DNA of 48,723 bases from an uncultured Ellagibacter sp. (GTDB lineage Bacteria; Actinomycetota; Coriobacteriia; Coriobacteriales; Eggerthellaceae): positions 1 to 48,723 of the forward strand of contig NZ_CAKUAL010000008.1 of NCBI RefSeq assembly GCF_934636505.1, given 5' to 3'. This document shows, piece after piece, positions 1-9,511 of the stretch. The position numbers were made by a program, and so were the translations under genes. Position 1 is the first letter of the stretch. Every line of letters starts with the position of its first letter. Below the pieces are notes generated by a model, which had not been told where the DNA came from, did not search any database, and worked only from the letters and a program-made list of their open reading frames with translations.

Positions 1-1842
1 CAGGACGCAGCGGTGGACAAGTCGCTGCGCATCATCGCCGACCACAGCCGTTCGGTCACGTTCATGATCGCCGACGGTATCCTGCCCTCCAACGAGGGTC
101 GCGGCTACGTGTTGCGCCGCCTGCTTCGTCGCGCCATCCAGAAGGCGCACATGATCGGCATTGAGGGGCCGTTCTTGAACGACTACGTCGATGAGATCGT
201 GGAGCTCATGGGCTCGGTGTATCCCGAGGTCGTGGAAAACCGCGAGCTCATCCGCCGCGTGATCCTCTCCGAGGAAGAGCGCTTCGGCGCCACGCTGCGC
301 CAGGGCCAGGTCTTTCTCGCGGAGGCGCTCGACAAGCTCGAGGGCGACACGCTTTCGGGCGAGGAGGCTTTCACCCTGCACGACACCTACGGTTTCCCTG
401 TCGAGGTGACCGAGGAGATGTGCGCCGACCGCAACGTGAAGGTCGACATGGGGGGCTTCGAGCGCTGCATGGACGAACAGCGCGAGCGCGCCCGCGCCGC
501 CAACACGAAGGACGCCGAGGCTGCTTGGAGCACCTACGGCGGTATCCACGCCGACGTGTTGAAGGAAGTCGGTGCCACGGAGTTCGTGGGTTACAGCGAG
601 CTGGAATGCGCGGCGAAGGTAGTTGCCATCATTGCGAATGGCGAGCGCGTCGAAAAGCTTTCCGCAGGTGAGGAAGGCGAAATCGTGCTTGATACGACCA
701 CGTTCTACGCCGAGATGGGCGGCGAGGTCGGCGATACCGGCACGCTTCGCAGCGCTAGTGCTGAGGCGGACGTGCTCGACACGAAGGCGCCCGAGAAGGG
801 TCTTGTGTGCCACAAAGCGAAAGTCGCGTCCGGCACCATCGCCGTGGGCGATGAGGTTACCGCGGCGGTCGACGGTGCGCGCCGCGCCCGCATCACCCGC
901 AACCACACCGCGACGCATATCCTGCACGCCGCGCTTCGCCGCGTGCTGGGCGATCACGTGAAGCAGGCAGGCTCCTACGTCGGGCCCGACCGCCTTCGCT
1001 TCGACTTCACGCACTTCGAGGCCACCACGCCCGAGCAGCTGGCCGAGGTCGAGCGCGTCGCGAACGAGGAAATCATGTCCGCCGTCTCCACCAATATCTA
1101 CGAGACCTCGCTTGACGCCGCTCGCGAATCCGGCGTGACGGCGCTCTTCGGCGAGAAATACGGCGACGTCGTGCGCGTTGTCGAGTGCGGCGAGTTCTCT
1201 CGCGAGCTGTGCGGCGGCTGCCACGTGGCCAACACCGCCGAGATCGGCCTGGTGAAGATCACCTCCGAGACCGGTGTCGGCGCGAACCTGCGCCGCATCG
1301 AGGCGGTGACGAGCTTCGGCGCCCTCGAGTACGTGAACAAGATCGAGGCCGAGCTGAAGGAAACCGCCGCTGAGCTGCGTGTTCCGCTGTTCGATGTCTC
1401 CGAGCGCACGGCCGCCAACATGAAGGCGCTGAAGGAATTCCAGAAGACCCGCAAGGCCGCGAAGACCGCCATCTCCGACGACGGCGTGAACATGCTTCTT
1501 TCGGCTGCCAAGCAGGCGCAGGGCGGCTACCCCGTCATCATCAGCCGCGTGAAGATCGCCCAGCCGGGCGCGATGCGCAACATGTGGGACGTCGTTCGCG
1601 CTCGCATGGAAACCCCGGGCGCTGTCGTGCTCATCGCAGACAACGAGGGGAAGGCCACGCTTCTGGCCGCAGGTACCGACGAGGCTGTGGCCGCTGGCTT
1701 CAATGCCGGCGCGGTGATCAAGGAAATCGCCCCGTGCGTCAAGGGCGGCGGCGGCGGAAAGCCTGCGATGGCCCAGGCAGGCGGCAAGGACGTGTCCGGC
1801 ATCGATGCAGCGCTCGAGTCGGCCAGGAAGATGCTGCTCTAA
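1..1842 (+). CDS. alaS: Alanine--tRNA ligase, C-terminal two thirds (5' end outside window)
   Basis: Joins alanine to tRNA-Ala in the cytoplasm. The reading frame is open from the first base, so about 613 residues are visible and roughly 270 N-terminal residues of the usual ~880 lie upstream. Seen in order: the end of the tRNA-recognition part of the core (GYVLRRLLRRA), the editing domain with the zinc-site motif HTATH (bases 904-918) and its partner CGGCH (1209-1223), and the C-Ala/DHHA1 tail with a GGGGGKPAMAQAGG glycine-rich motif at 1741-1790. Both halves of the editing metal site are intact. ruvX follows 3 nt after the stop, so the two are probably cotranscribed. Recognition is certain; only the true start is unknown. 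Confidence 0.98.
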   Translation, partial: QDAAVDKSLRIIADHSRSVTFMIADGILPSNEGRGYVLRRLLRRAIQKAHMIGIEGPFLNDYVDEIVELMGSVYPEVVENRELIRRVILSEEERFGATLRQGQVFLAEALDKLEGDTLSGEEAFTLHDTYGFPVEVTEEMCADRNVKVDMGGFERCMDEQRERARAANTKDAEAAWSTYGGIHADVLKEVGATEFVGYSELECAAKVVAIIANGERVEKLSAGEEGEIVLDTTTFYAEMGGEVGDTGTLRSASAEADVLDTKAPEKGLVCHKAKVASGTIAVGDEVTAAVDGARRARITRNHTATHILHAALRRVLGDHVKQAGSYVGPDRLRFDFTHFEATTPEQLAEVERVANEEIMSAVSTNIYETSLDAARESGVTALFGEKYGDVVRVVECGEFSRELCGGCHVANTAEIGLVKITSETGVGANLRRIEAVTSFGALEYVNKIEAELKETAAELRVPLFDVSERTAANMKALKEFQKTRKAAKTAISDDGVNMLLSAAKQAQGGYPVIISRVKIAQPGAMRNMWDVVRARMETPGAVVLIADNEGKATLLAAGTDEAVAAGFNAGAVIKEIAPCVKGGGGGKPAMAQAGGKDVSGIDAALESARKMLL

Positions 1843-1845
1843 GCT

Positions 1846-2274
1846 GTGCGTATACTTGCTCTCGATATCGGGGAGGTCCGCGTGGGGATCGCCGTATGCG
1901 ATCCCGGCGAGCGCGTGGCTTCCCCCGTTTGCGTTCTTCCTGCTCGGGAAGTGACGGACAATGCGAAGCCGTTCAAGCGCGTGCTCGAGGACTGGGAGCC
2001 CGAGTTGCTTTTGTGCGGGCTTCCCAAAACGCTTGCAGGTGAGGAAGGCCCGCAGGCGAAGCGCATTCGCAAGGTGGCCGACGCCATCTCCAAAAACTGC
2101 GGCATTCCCCACGAATTCGCAGATGAGCGCCTTAGCTCGCGCGAGGCCAAGCGCAGTTTGCGTGAAAAGGGCCTAAGCGAGAAGGACATGCGAGGCAAAG
2201 TGGATATGATAGCGGCAAGTCTGTTTCTGCAGGCATGGCTCGACGAACGGGCTGCTCGCAATCTCGAAAGGTAA
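1846..2274 (+). CDS. ruvX: Putative pre-16S rRNA nuclease / RuvX (YqgF) RNase H-like protein
   Basis: 142 residues, GTG start, the normal length of the YqgF/RuvX family, which has an RNase H-like fold and is implicated in 16S rRNA 5'-end processing (older name: Holliday junction resolvase homolog). The N-terminal ALDIGEVRVGIAV carries the first acidic residue, LLCGLPKTL is the second conserved strand, DERLSSREAK the third block and KVDMIAASLFLQ the C-terminal Asp helix; all four family motifs are present. It starts 3 nt after alaS and stops 3 nt before mltG. The alaS-ruvX-mltG order is widely conserved in Gram-positive bacteria, which supports the call. Confidence 0.95.
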   Translation: MRILALDIGEVRVGIAVCDPGERVASPVCVLPAREVTDNAKPFKRVLEDWEPELLLCGLPKTLAGEEGPQAKRIRKVADAISKNCGIPHEFADERLSSREAKRSLREKGLSEKDMRGKVDMIAASLFLQAWLDERAARNLER

Positions 2275-2277
2275 CCG

Positions 2278-3450
2278 ATGGCTCCATTCAAACGCCAAAT
2301 CACCTATTCTTCGCGTCCGAATCATCGGGCGCGCGTTGCGCATTCCATGGGCGATCGCCAGTTCCGTACCTACGACACGAGCGCGCTGCAACCGAAGCGT
2401 TCGAAGGGGCCGATGATTGCCTTCATCGCGGTCATCGTCGTCGTGGCGCTGCTTCTCATCCTCGGCGTGTCCACGCTTGTTCGTGGTTGCACGTCTGGCA
2501 GCCTCGTTGCCGACGGCCAGCAGGTCACCGTCGAGGTCGCAGACGGCGCGTCGACGTCTTCCATTGCCCAATCGCTGCAGGAGGCGGGCCTTGTCTCGTC
2601 TGCGGGCGACTTCACAAAGAAGGTGTCCGACCTCGGCCTCGATGGCTCGCTGCAGCCGGGCACGTACACGTTGACGGGCGGCATGTCGCTTGAGGACCTC
2701 GCGAAGACGCTTTCCGCAGGCCCCGGCCTATCGGGCCCCTCGGTCACCATCCCCGAGGGCCTCACCTTGGCAAACATCGCCGACCGCGTGAGCTCCGCCA
2801 CGAATGGCCGCATCTCGGCCGACGACTTCAAAACGCAGGCGTCTAATGCAAGCGTGTACGCGGGCGACTTCCCCTTCCTAAAGGATGCGGGCACGAACTC
2901 GCTCGAGGGCTTCCTCTTCCCGAAAACGTATGCGGTGAGCGCAACCGATACGGCGGACTCGCTTATCCGCACTATGCTCTCGCAGTACCAGACCGAGGTG
3001 GCGACGCTCGATTATTCGTATCCCACCAGCAAGAACTTCAACGCGTACCAGACGCTCATCCTCGCCTCGATCATCGAGAAGGAAGCGAGCGACGACGTTG
3101 ATATCCGTGCGAAGGTGTCGGCGGTCTTCTACAACCGTTTGCTGAACACCGGTGCGCCGACGTACGGCCTTCTGGGCTCGGACGCCACGACCGCCTACGA
3201 GATCGGCGGTGATCCCGACAACTACGATTGGACCACAGACAGCGCCTACAACACGCGCCGCCATGCCGGTCTGCCCCCGACGCCCATCTGCTCCCCGAGC
3301 ATTGGTAGTCTTCAGGCGGCATGCAATCCAGCATCCGATTTTGACGATTACTACTTCTTCTCGTTCTGGCCGAACGACCAGGGTACGATAGACTATTTCT
3401 TCGACAAGACCTACGACGAGCACCAGGCGACCGTCGCCGCTCACTCGTAG
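2278..3450 (+). CDS. mltG: Endolytic murein transglycosylase MltG
   Basis: 390 residues. MltG (YceG) cleaves nascent peptidoglycan strands near the membrane and sets glycan length. A ~45-residue basic cytoplasmic tail is followed by one membrane helix (about residues 46-66, MIAFIAVIVVVALLLILGV). A LysM-like/YceG N-lobe follows, then the catalytic segment ASIIEKEAS with the probable catalytic Glu at about 267, the VFYNRL motif, and the closing YNTRRHAGLPPTPI stretch. An extra cysteine sits just after the membrane helix (Cys71); it lacks the upstream features of a lipobox, so I read it as chance. ATG start 3 nt after ruvX. Confidence 0.96.
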   Translation: MAPFKRQITYSSRPNHRARVAHSMGDRQFRTYDTSALQPKRSKGPMIAFIAVIVVVALLLILGVSTLVRGCTSGSLVADGQQVTVEVADGASTSSIAQSLQEAGLVSSAGDFTKKVSDLGLDGSLQPGTYTLTGGMSLEDLAKTLSAGPGLSGPSVTIPEGLTLANIADRVSSATNGRISADDFKTQASNASVYAGDFPFLKDAGTNSLEGFLFPKTYAVSATDTADSLIRTMLSQYQTEVATLDYSYPTSKNFNAYQTLILASIIEKEASDDVDIRAKVSAVFYNRLLNTGAPTYGLLGSDATTAYEIGGDPDNYDWTTDSAYNTRRHAGLPPTPICSPSIGSLQAACNPASDFDDYYFFSFWPNDQGTIDYFFDKTYDEHQATVAAHS

Positions 3451-3483
3451 GCGCTGTTGCGGCAGTTCACGCAAAGGAAGTCC

Positions 3484-4017
3484 ATGGCATATTTCAAACC
3501 CGATCGATATTTCTCCCGTCTTTCCCAGATCTCTATCGAGAAGGACATCCTTGGATGCGGGTTTGAAAACGTGCTGCTCGACATTGATAACACCTTCGTC
3601 CCCCGCGACACGCAGGTGATTCCGCGCGATGCTCGCGTGTGGCTCGGCTGCGCGCGCGAGGCGGGTGTGGCGATTTGTTTGCTGTCCAACAACTGGCACA
3701 AGGTGGTGTACGACTTCGCTGACGAGGTGGGGCTTCCCATCGTTGCCAAGGCGATGAAGCCGTGCCCTCCCGCGTATTTCGCCGCGATGCGCAAGATCGG
3801 GGCGAAGCGCAAGAATGCGGTCGCAATCGGCGACCAGCTTATGACCGACGTGCTCGGTGCCCATACGGTGGGAATCAAGGCGTACCTTATTCAGCCGCTC
3901 GTTGAGCAGGACCTGCCTCATACGCTGTTCCTGCGCCACTTCGAGCGAGTGCTTATGGGCGATGCTCAGCCAGAGGCCCCCGTCGCATGCGAGCGGGGAG
4001 AAGAGGTGCGCATCTAG
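3484..4017 (+). CDS. yqeG: YqeG-family HAD phosphatase (subclass IIIA)
   Basis: 177 residues from the ATG at 3484, chosen because AAAGGAAG lies 4 nt upstream; a TTG at 3457 would add nine residues of no family character. HAD motif I is LLDIDNTFVP (Asp33, Asp35), motif II is LLSNN, the conserved Lys is in AKAMKPCP, and motif III/IV is AIGDQLMTDVLGA. The family (YqeG in Bacillus, mitochondrial Ptpmt-like GEP4 relatives) dephosphorylates phospholipid head groups in eukaryotes; the bacterial substrate is not settled. In Firmicutes yqeG sits directly before aroE-type genes, as it does here (aroE begins 2 nt after the stop). Confidence 0.92.
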   Translation: MAYFKPDRYFSRLSQISIEKDILGCGFENVLLDIDNTFVPRDTQVIPRDARVWLGCAREAGVAICLLSNNWHKVVYDFADEVGLPIVAKAMKPCPPAYFAAMRKIGAKRKNAVAIGDQLMTDVLGAHTVGIKAYLIQPLVEQDLPHTLFLRHFERVLMGDAQPEAPVACERGEEVRI

Positions 4018-4019
4018 CT

Positions 4020-4964
4020 ATGGAAAACGACGTTCGCAACATCCCGCAGAAGCTCTATGTGCTCGGACATCCGGTGGCTCACTCGAAGTCACCCGTGATG
4101 TACAACGCGGTTTATGGGAAGCTGGGCTTCCCATGGGAGTATCGCCTGATGGATTGCGAGACGCCTGCCGAGGCGAAAGCGTTTCTCGCGGCGCGCGACT
4201 TCCTCTCCATAAACATCACGACACCGTACAAGCCCGAGGCGCTTGCGGCTGCCACGGCGCGCGCGGCGTCGGCGAAGCTTGCACACGGTGCGAACATCCT
4301 CGTGAAGAAGGGCGACGCGCTTATCGCCTTCAACACCGACGGTCGGGGCTGCGTGGGGTATCTCGAGCGGACGGGCTTCTCCTTCGACGGAGCGAAGGTC
4401 GCCGTATGCGGCACGGGGCCCACGGCGCTCGCCATCCTCCATGCTGCGGCAATCGCGGGCGCTTCCGAGGTGCTTTTGCTCTCGCGCGACAAGGAACGTG
4501 CACGCGAGGTTCTCGACCGGTATGTGGATGAGTTCGGCACGCTCGCTCATGCGACGGTCGACTTACAGGCCGCCGTCGACGGGCACAGAAGCTTCCTCAC
4601 CGCCTACGACGAGACCACGTTCAAGTTCGGCAGCTACACCACGTCGACCCAGGCTATCGCCGCAGCCGACCTCGTCATCAATGCGACGCCGCTCGGGATG
4701 CGCGAGGGCGATCCGGCGCCGTTCGACGTATCGCTTTTCCACGAGGGCCAGCACGCCTTCGATGTTGTCTACGCGCATGGGGAAACCGCCTTCGCGGCGG
4801 GTGCCAAGGCTGCAGGGTGCACGTTCGCGGACGGCGGCGGAATGCTCGTCGCGCAAGCGGTCGCTACCGTGCAGGCCGTGTGCGACGTGTCGGGCATCGA
4901 TTGCGAGCTCTCGTTCGACGAGCTGTTCGAGATTATGGCGAACGCCGCCGGCTTCAACGTATAG
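4020..4964 (+). CDS. aroE: Shikimate dehydrogenase
   Basis: Reduces 3-dehydroshikimate to shikimate with NADPH. Start placed at ATG 4020 (314 residues); an earlier in-frame start at 3987 would overlap yqeG and add 11 residues without similarity. Seen: substrate motif HPVAHSKSP (18-26), NITTPYK with catalytic Lys71, FNTDGRG with Asp107, the nucleotide loop CGTGPTA, and the C-terminal GGGMLVAQA. The stretch between the Rossmann helix and INATPLGM is about 30 residues longer than in typical 270-290-residue AroE and holds a FKFGSYTTSTQ insert. It is separate from the aroC-aroK-aroB block 1.5 kb downstream, with the LCP gene between. Confidence 0.95.
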   Translation: MENDVRNIPQKLYVLGHPVAHSKSPVMYNAVYGKLGFPWEYRLMDCETPAEAKAFLAARDFLSINITTPYKPEALAAATARAASAKLAHGANILVKKGDALIAFNTDGRGCVGYLERTGFSFDGAKVAVCGTGPTALAILHAAAIAGASEVLLLSRDKERAREVLDRYVDEFGTLAHATVDLQAAVDGHRSFLTAYDETTFKFGSYTTSTQAIAAADLVINATPLGMREGDPAPFDVSLFHEGQHAFDVVYAHGETAFAAGAKAAGCTFADGGGMLVAQAVATVQAVCDVSGIDCELSFDELFEIMANAAGFNV

Positions 4965-5000
4965 AAGGTTAAATCTGGGGACTGGATGTAAGGAGAAGAA

Positions 5001-6290
5001 ATGCCGCAGCACTATCGAGGGCCCAGCCCCCAGGGAAAGACGCCGCGTACGTCGAAGTCGACAAACGGCGCGAGCCAGGCAAACGGAGCGCGCAGCGTGA
5101 GGGCGGCGCACGGTGAAAGTCGGGCTCGCAGCGCGAAGGCGGCGCACGGCGGGTCTCGGGCGCACGGCGAGCCCCAAAGCTTCCCGCAAGGGGCGTACTC
5201 TGCCGTCAAACCTGCTGGGGCACAGCGCGGCAACCCCTCGTCCACCTCGCAATACTCCCGTTCGAACCCTAACTATCAAAAGAAGAATCGAAAGGGCTCG
5301 CGCGGGAAGAAGATCGCGATTGCGGTCGTTCTTGCCGTGCTCGTGGTGTTCGTTGGGGCGGGTACGGCGGCCGCCCTGTGGGTGAACAGCGTGAACGATA
5401 CGCTCACCAAGGGGCAGAAAAGCGCGACCGAGCTCGACGAGATCAACGACGTGCTCGTTAAGACGACGAGCTTCGACGAGCCCTTCTACATGATGCTTAT
5501 CGGCTCGGACGCTCGTGCGGACGACGAGTCCATGGGCGCCCGCTCCGACACGAACATCGTCGTGCGCGTGGACCCGACGACCAATTCCGCGACACTCGTC
5601 TCGATTCCCCGCGACACGATGATCAACATCGACGGTTACGGCTACTGCAAGTTCAACGCCGCGTACTCCTACGGCGGCGCCGCGCTTGCCATCAAGGAGG
5701 CGAGTGAGCTTCTCGGCGTGAACATCTCGCATTATGCCGAGGTCGATTTCGATAGCCTGATTGGCCTTGTCGACACGGTGGGCGGGGTCGATGTGACGGT
5801 TGACCAGCGCATCAACGACCCTGATGCCGACGGGTCGGTCATCGGTCAGAAGAAGATCATCATCGAGGCCGGCGAGCAGCATATGGACGGCGAGACCGCT
5901 CTCGTGTTCGCGCGCAGCCGTGCCTACGCTGATGGAGACTTCACGCGCACGGCGAACCAGCGCAAGCTCATCGCAGCGCTTGCGGAGAAGATTCTCTCGA
6001 TGCCGCTGGCGAAGCTTCCGGTCATCGTGCAGACGGCGGCGGGCAGCATCACTACTGACCTGTCCGTCACCGACCTGTACAGCCTGGCCACGCAGTTTCA
6101 AGATGGTGGTGAGCTCACGATGACGTCGTGCATGGTTCCGTCAATCACCGGCATGTACAAGAGTGCATCGTATGTGTTCTGCGACGAAAACGCCCTTGCG
6201 TCGATGATGCAGACCATCGAGGCGGGCGGCGACGCGAGCGAGATCACGGGATCAACAAGCAAGCTCGCCCAGCAGCTTGGCGTGAAATAG
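5001..6290 (+). CDS. LytR-CpsA-Psr (LCP) family cell-wall ligase
   Basis: 429 residues; transfers lipid-linked glycopolymers to peptidoglycan on the outer membrane face. The first ~100 residues are a basic, low-complexity cytoplasmic tail with repeated RAAHGESRA-type units. One membrane helix spans about 104-127. The LCP domain begins at MLIGSDAR and includes the arginine/aspartate pair region GARSDTNIVV, SIPRDTMINI, KFNAAYSYGG, VGGVDV and VFARSRAYADGDFTR. AAGGAG lies 5 nt before the ATG. A ~215-nt gap follows before aroC. Such ligases occur in paralogous sets; I cannot tell which polymer this one attaches. Confidence 0.93.
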   Translation: MPQHYRGPSPQGKTPRTSKSTNGASQANGARSVRAAHGESRARSAKAAHGGSRAHGEPQSFPQGAYSAVKPAGAQRGNPSSTSQYSRSNPNYQKKNRKGSRGKKIAIAVVLAVLVVFVGAGTAAALWVNSVNDTLTKGQKSATELDEINDVLVKTTSFDEPFYMMLIGSDARADDESMGARSDTNIVVRVDPTTNSATLVSIPRDTMINIDGYGYCKFNAAYSYGGAALAIKEASELLGVNISHYAEVDFDSLIGLVDTVGGVDVTVDQRINDPDADGSVIGQKKIIIEAGEQHMDGETALVFARSRAYADGDFTRTANQRKLIAALAEKILSMPLAKLPVIVQTAAGSITTDLSVTDLYSLATQFQDGGELTMTSCMVPSITGMYKSASYVFCDENALASMMQTIEAGGDASEITGSTSKLAQQLGVK

Positions 6291-6506
6291 AAGCGGGCTG
6301 CTCGCTCGGAGGACGGACCTGCGGCGTGCGGTGCGCCGGTGCGAAGCCTCGTCGGATACGCTCGTGCTGGATTGCGCATGCAAAAGGCCGCTCGCGCTCC
6401 CCATATTGGAGTCATCCTGCACATATACGCCTGAACAGGGCGGTCGTGTTCTCATGCGTTACAATGTGCCAGAAACTATGCGAACTCGATAGGAAAGCGA
6501 TTCTCT

Positions 6507-7682
6507 ATGCGTTACGTCTTTGCCGGGGAAAGCCACGGCCCATGCCTTACCGCCATCGTCGAGGACGTGCCTGCGGGCCTGCGGGTCTCCGAATCCCAGA
6601 TCAACTCCGACCTGGCTCGCCGCCAATCGGGCTACGGGCGCGGCGGCAGGCAGTCCATCGAGCGTGACACCGTGCAGGTCACGTCGGGCATCCGTTTTGG
6701 GAAAACCATCGGCTCGCCGGTGACGCTCACAGTCCGCAATCGCGATTGGGAGAACTGGACGGATCGCATGGCCGTGTTCGGTGAAGAACCTGAGGGGCTG
6801 GTTCGCGAGGTGACGCCGCGGCCGGGGCATGCCGATCTGGTGGGTGCCCTGAAGACGAACACCGACGATTGCCGCAACATTCTCGAGCGCTCGAGCGCCC
6901 GCTCGACTGCCGCTCGCGTAGCGGCTGCCGGCATTGCGCGCGAATTTCTGGCTGACCTGGGCGTCGAGGTGTTTTCCTACGTGAATCGCATCGGCGAAGC
7001 CGAGTTCCGCGAGGATAATCCCTTCGTCAACTGCGTGAACTACACGCCGCTCGACATCGAAACGAGCGAGGTCCGCTGCCCGAACGCGCAGGCGACTCGG
7101 GCGATGGTTGCGGAAATCGAGCGCGCGAAGGCCGAGCGCGACACGATCGGCGGCACGTTCCGCGTCGTGGCGACGGGCCTTGTTCCTGGGCTTGGCGGCT
7201 ATGCGACGGCGGACGATCGCCTGACGGCGCGCTTGGGCCAGGCGCTCTTTTCCATCCAGGCGATGAAGGGCGTCGAGTTCGGGATGGGATTCGAGGTCGC
7301 TCGTCGCTTGGGGAGCGAGGTGCACGACCCCATCGTGCTCGACCGTGAGCGCGATTGCTTCACGCGCGCGTCGAACAACGCGGGTGGCCTCGAGGGCGGC
7401 ATGACGACGGGGCTGCCGCTTGTGGCGACCGTCGCGATGAAGCCCATTCCCACGCTCATGCGCCCGCTCGCCACGGTGAACATGGATACGCTGGAGGTTG
7501 CAGACGCATCCAAGGAGCGCTCCGACGTGTGCGCCGTGCCCGCCGCCGCTGTGGTTGCGGAAGGCGAGGTGGCGTTTGTGCTGGCCAACGCGTACCAGGA
7601 GATGTTCGGCGGCTCCTGCATGGCGGATATCAAGGCGAACCTCAAGTCGTACAAGGCACGCCTGAGGACGATGTCCCGATGA
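6507..7682 (+). CDS. aroC: Chorismate synthase
   Basis: 391 residues; converts EPSP to chorismate using reduced FMN. Visible signatures: AGESHGPCLTAIVE at the N terminus, RRQSGYGRGGRQSIE, the GIRFGKTIGSP loop, RPGHADL, the catalytic-region ERSSARSTAARVAAAG, and the C-terminal NAGGLEGGMTTG. AGGAAAG precedes the ATG by 9 nt. A TACAAT hexamer at 6470-6475 could be the -10 of a promoter for this block (the -35 is poor). aroK starts inside the aroC stop (ATGA, 7679-7682), so aroC-aroK-aroB look translationally coupled. Confidence 0.97.
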   Translation: MRYVFAGESHGPCLTAIVEDVPAGLRVSESQINSDLARRQSGYGRGGRQSIERDTVQVTSGIRFGKTIGSPVTLTVRNRDWENWTDRMAVFGEEPEGLVREVTPRPGHADLVGALKTNTDDCRNILERSSARSTAARVAAAGIAREFLADLGVEVFSYVNRIGEAEFREDNPFVNCVNYTPLDIETSEVRCPNAQATRAMVAEIERAKAERDTIGGTFRVVATGLVPGLGGYATADDRLTARLGQALFSIQAMKGVEFGMGFEVARRLGSEVHDPIVLDRERDCFTRASNNAGGLEGGMTTGLPLVATVAMKPIPTLMRPLATVNMDTLEVADASKERSDVCAVPAAAVVAEGEVAFVLANAYQEMFGGSCMADIKANLKSYKARLRTMSR

Positions 7683-8230
7683 CGGCGGAACCCATGCAAC
7701 TCGCCCGCCCCGTGTTCTTCGTGGGCTTCATGGGCGCGGGGAAAACGAGCGTCGCGCGTCGCCTTGCGCGCACCTGCGGCATCTCGTCGGTCGACATGGA
7801 CACCTACCTCGAGCGTCGCGAGGGCAAGCGCGTGAAGGAAATCTTCGCGGAAGGCGGCGAGGATGCTTTCCGTGCCATCGAGACCGATGTCCTACGCGAG
7901 CTCGCTTCGAAGGAGGAGCCGCTCGTCATCTCGTGCGGGGGCGGTGTCGTCCTGCGAGAGGAGAACCGTGCGATTCTGGCCGAGTCGGGGTTCGTCGTTC
8001 ACCTTCAGGTGACGGTGGACGAGGCCGCGAGCCGCATCTCCGACAAGTCGAGCCGCCCGTTGTTCCAGGACATCGACGCTGCGCGCAAACGCTGCCTGGA
8101 ACGGGCGCCGCTGTATTCGGGCGTGGCGGACGTGGAAATCAACACGGCGGGCAAGAGCGTCCCGCGAATCGCGCGCGAGGTCCAGCGCGTACTCGAGAAA
8201 GAAGGCGTATTGTGCCAGCGACGAAAGTGA
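7679..8230 (+). CDS. aroK: Shikimate kinase
   Basis: 183 residues from the ATG that overlaps the aroC stop. It phosphorylates shikimate at O3. Walker A is GFMGAGKTS (16-24); the shikimate-binding Asp is in SVDMDTYLE; FRAIE and ISCGGGVVLREENR are the other binding motifs, and the lid Arg is in SSRPLF. Within the usual 165-185 residue range, monofunctional and not fused to aroB. The 3' end overlaps aroB by 19 nt. A second in-frame ATG at 7694 would remove five residues and cannot be excluded. Confidence 0.95.
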   Translation: MTAEPMQLARPVFFVGFMGAGKTSVARRLARTCGISSVDMDTYLERREGKRVKEIFAEGGEDAFRAIETDVLRELASKEEPLVISCGGGVVLREENRAILAESGFVVHLQVTVDEAASRISDKSSRPLFQDIDAARKRCLERAPLYSGVADVEINTAGKSVPRIAREVQRVLEKEGVLCQRRK

Positions 8231-9321
8231 TTGTGAACATCCCCGGTGAGCGGCCCTACGATGTGCGCATCGGCACCGATGTGCTCGACGGGCTGGGGAA
8301 CTACCTGCGCCGCGTCGACGCCACGGCGAACGCGCCGCGCATCCTGGTTCTATCCGACACCAACGTGGCCCCGCTGTATCTCGAGGAGGCGAAGGCGTCG
8401 CTTCGTGCTGCGGATTACCGCGTGAGCGAAATCGTCGTCCCCGCGGGAGAGAAAACGAAGTCCGTCGAGGTCGCAGGCGAGATTTGGGAAGCGATGGCGG
8501 GCTTGAAGCTCGGCCGCGACTGCGCTGTCGTGGCGCTTGGCGGCGGGGTGGTGGGCGATCTTGCCGGGTTCACCGCATCCACGTTCATGCGCGGCATCAC
8601 CGTGGTGCAGGCGCCTACATCGCTGCTCGCCATGGTCGACTCCTCGGTCGGCGGCAAGACGGGCGTGAATCTTTCCGCAGGTAAGAACCTTGTAGGCACC
8701 TTCACGCAGCCGGCGTACGTGTGCGCCTCGACTAAGGTCCTCTCCAGCTTGCCCGCGCGCGAATGGGCATGCGGCTGCGGGGAAATCGCGAAGTCGTCGG
8801 TGATCGACTCCGACGAGTTCTTCTTCTGGCTGAACGACAACGCCTCCGCGCTCGCGTCGCGCGATCACGATGTGACTGCCGAGGCCATCGCGCGCTCCGT
8901 CGTGTTCAAAGCCGACGTCGTCGCGCAGGACAAGACGGAGAGCCGCGGCGTGCGCGAGTGCTTGAACTATGGGCACACGCTGGGGCATGCGGTGGAGTCG
9001 CTTGCCGGTTACGGCACGTATTCCCATGGCGCGGCGGTTGCGGAAGGCATGCGCTTTGCGGCACGTTTGGGCGCGGCGATTGCGGGTACCTCGCTCGATG
9101 TGGTGCGCGCACAGGACGACCTCCTCGATGAGCTGGGGCTTCCCGCGCTTTCTTGGTCGGCGGCACCCGAGGACGTGCTTGCTGTGATGAAGCGCGATAA
9201 GAAGGTGCGCGGCGGCGTGGTGAAGTTCGTACTGCCGGTTGACATTGGGCAATGGGAGTTGAGGGAAGTGGAAGACGCCGTGATCCTCGAACATCTCGCT
9301 GCTTGGGCGCGAAGCAAGTAG
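8212..9321 (+). CDS. aroB: 3-Dehydroquinate synthase
   Basis: 369 residues from GTG 8212, preceded by GAAAGAAGG at a proper distance inside the end of aroK. It converts DAHP to 3-dehydroquinate with NAD and a divalent metal. Motifs: PAGEKTKS, the nucleotide loop LGGGVVGDLAGFTA, PTSLLAMVDSSVGGKTGVN, and the three metal ligands Glu191 (GCGEIAK), His255 (NYGHTLGHA) and His272 (SHGAAVAEGM), all intact. No DAHP synthase or EPSP synthase is visible in the window, so the pathway is split between loci. A 371-nt repeat-rich gap separates it from aroQ. Confidence 0.97.
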   Translation: MPATKVIVNIPGERPYDVRIGTDVLDGLGNYLRRVDATANAPRILVLSDTNVAPLYLEEAKASLRAADYRVSEIVVPAGEKTKSVEVAGEIWEAMAGLKLGRDCAVVALGGGVVGDLAGFTASTFMRGITVVQAPTSLLAMVDSSVGGKTGVNLSAGKNLVGTFTQPAYVCASTKVLSSLPAREWACGCGEIAKSSVIDSDEFFFWLNDNASALASRDHDVTAEAIARSVVFKADVVAQDKTESRGVRECLNYGHTLGHAVESLAGYGTYSHGAAVAEGMRFAARLGAAIAGTSLDVVRAQDDLLDELGLPALSWSAAPEDVLAVMKRDKKVRGGVVKFVLPVDIGQWELREVEDAVILEHLAAWARSK

Positions 9322-9332
9322 ATTGGGCGGTT

Positions 9333-9406
9333 GACCTGCGGGTCCGCGGAGAGCACGCGGCGACGCTTCGACCTGCGGGTTCGCGGAAGGCACGCGGCGA
9401 CACTCA
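9333..9406. repeat. Two tandem imperfect 37-bp repeats
   Basis: Two adjacent copies (9333-9369 and 9370-9406) both begin gacctgcggg and share the core cacgcggcgac. Noncoding, directly after aroB. It is the first of several repeat blocks in the aroB-aroQ gap (9322-9692); I see no gene in that gap. Confidence 0.75.
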
Positions 9407-9511
9407 GTCGCTCAGACAGTCCTCGCTGCGCTGCGGAACTCGCTTTGTGAGCGCCGCCGCGCGCCTTCTGCTTGTTTGGTTGCAGGCTATCGATTTGCCT
9501 TCGGACTCGAG

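Noticed and set aside
2278..2492. Lipoprotein signal at the Cys after the MltG membrane helix
   Set aside because: A 45-residue cytoplasmic tail precedes the helix and the residues before the Cys do not form a lipobox.
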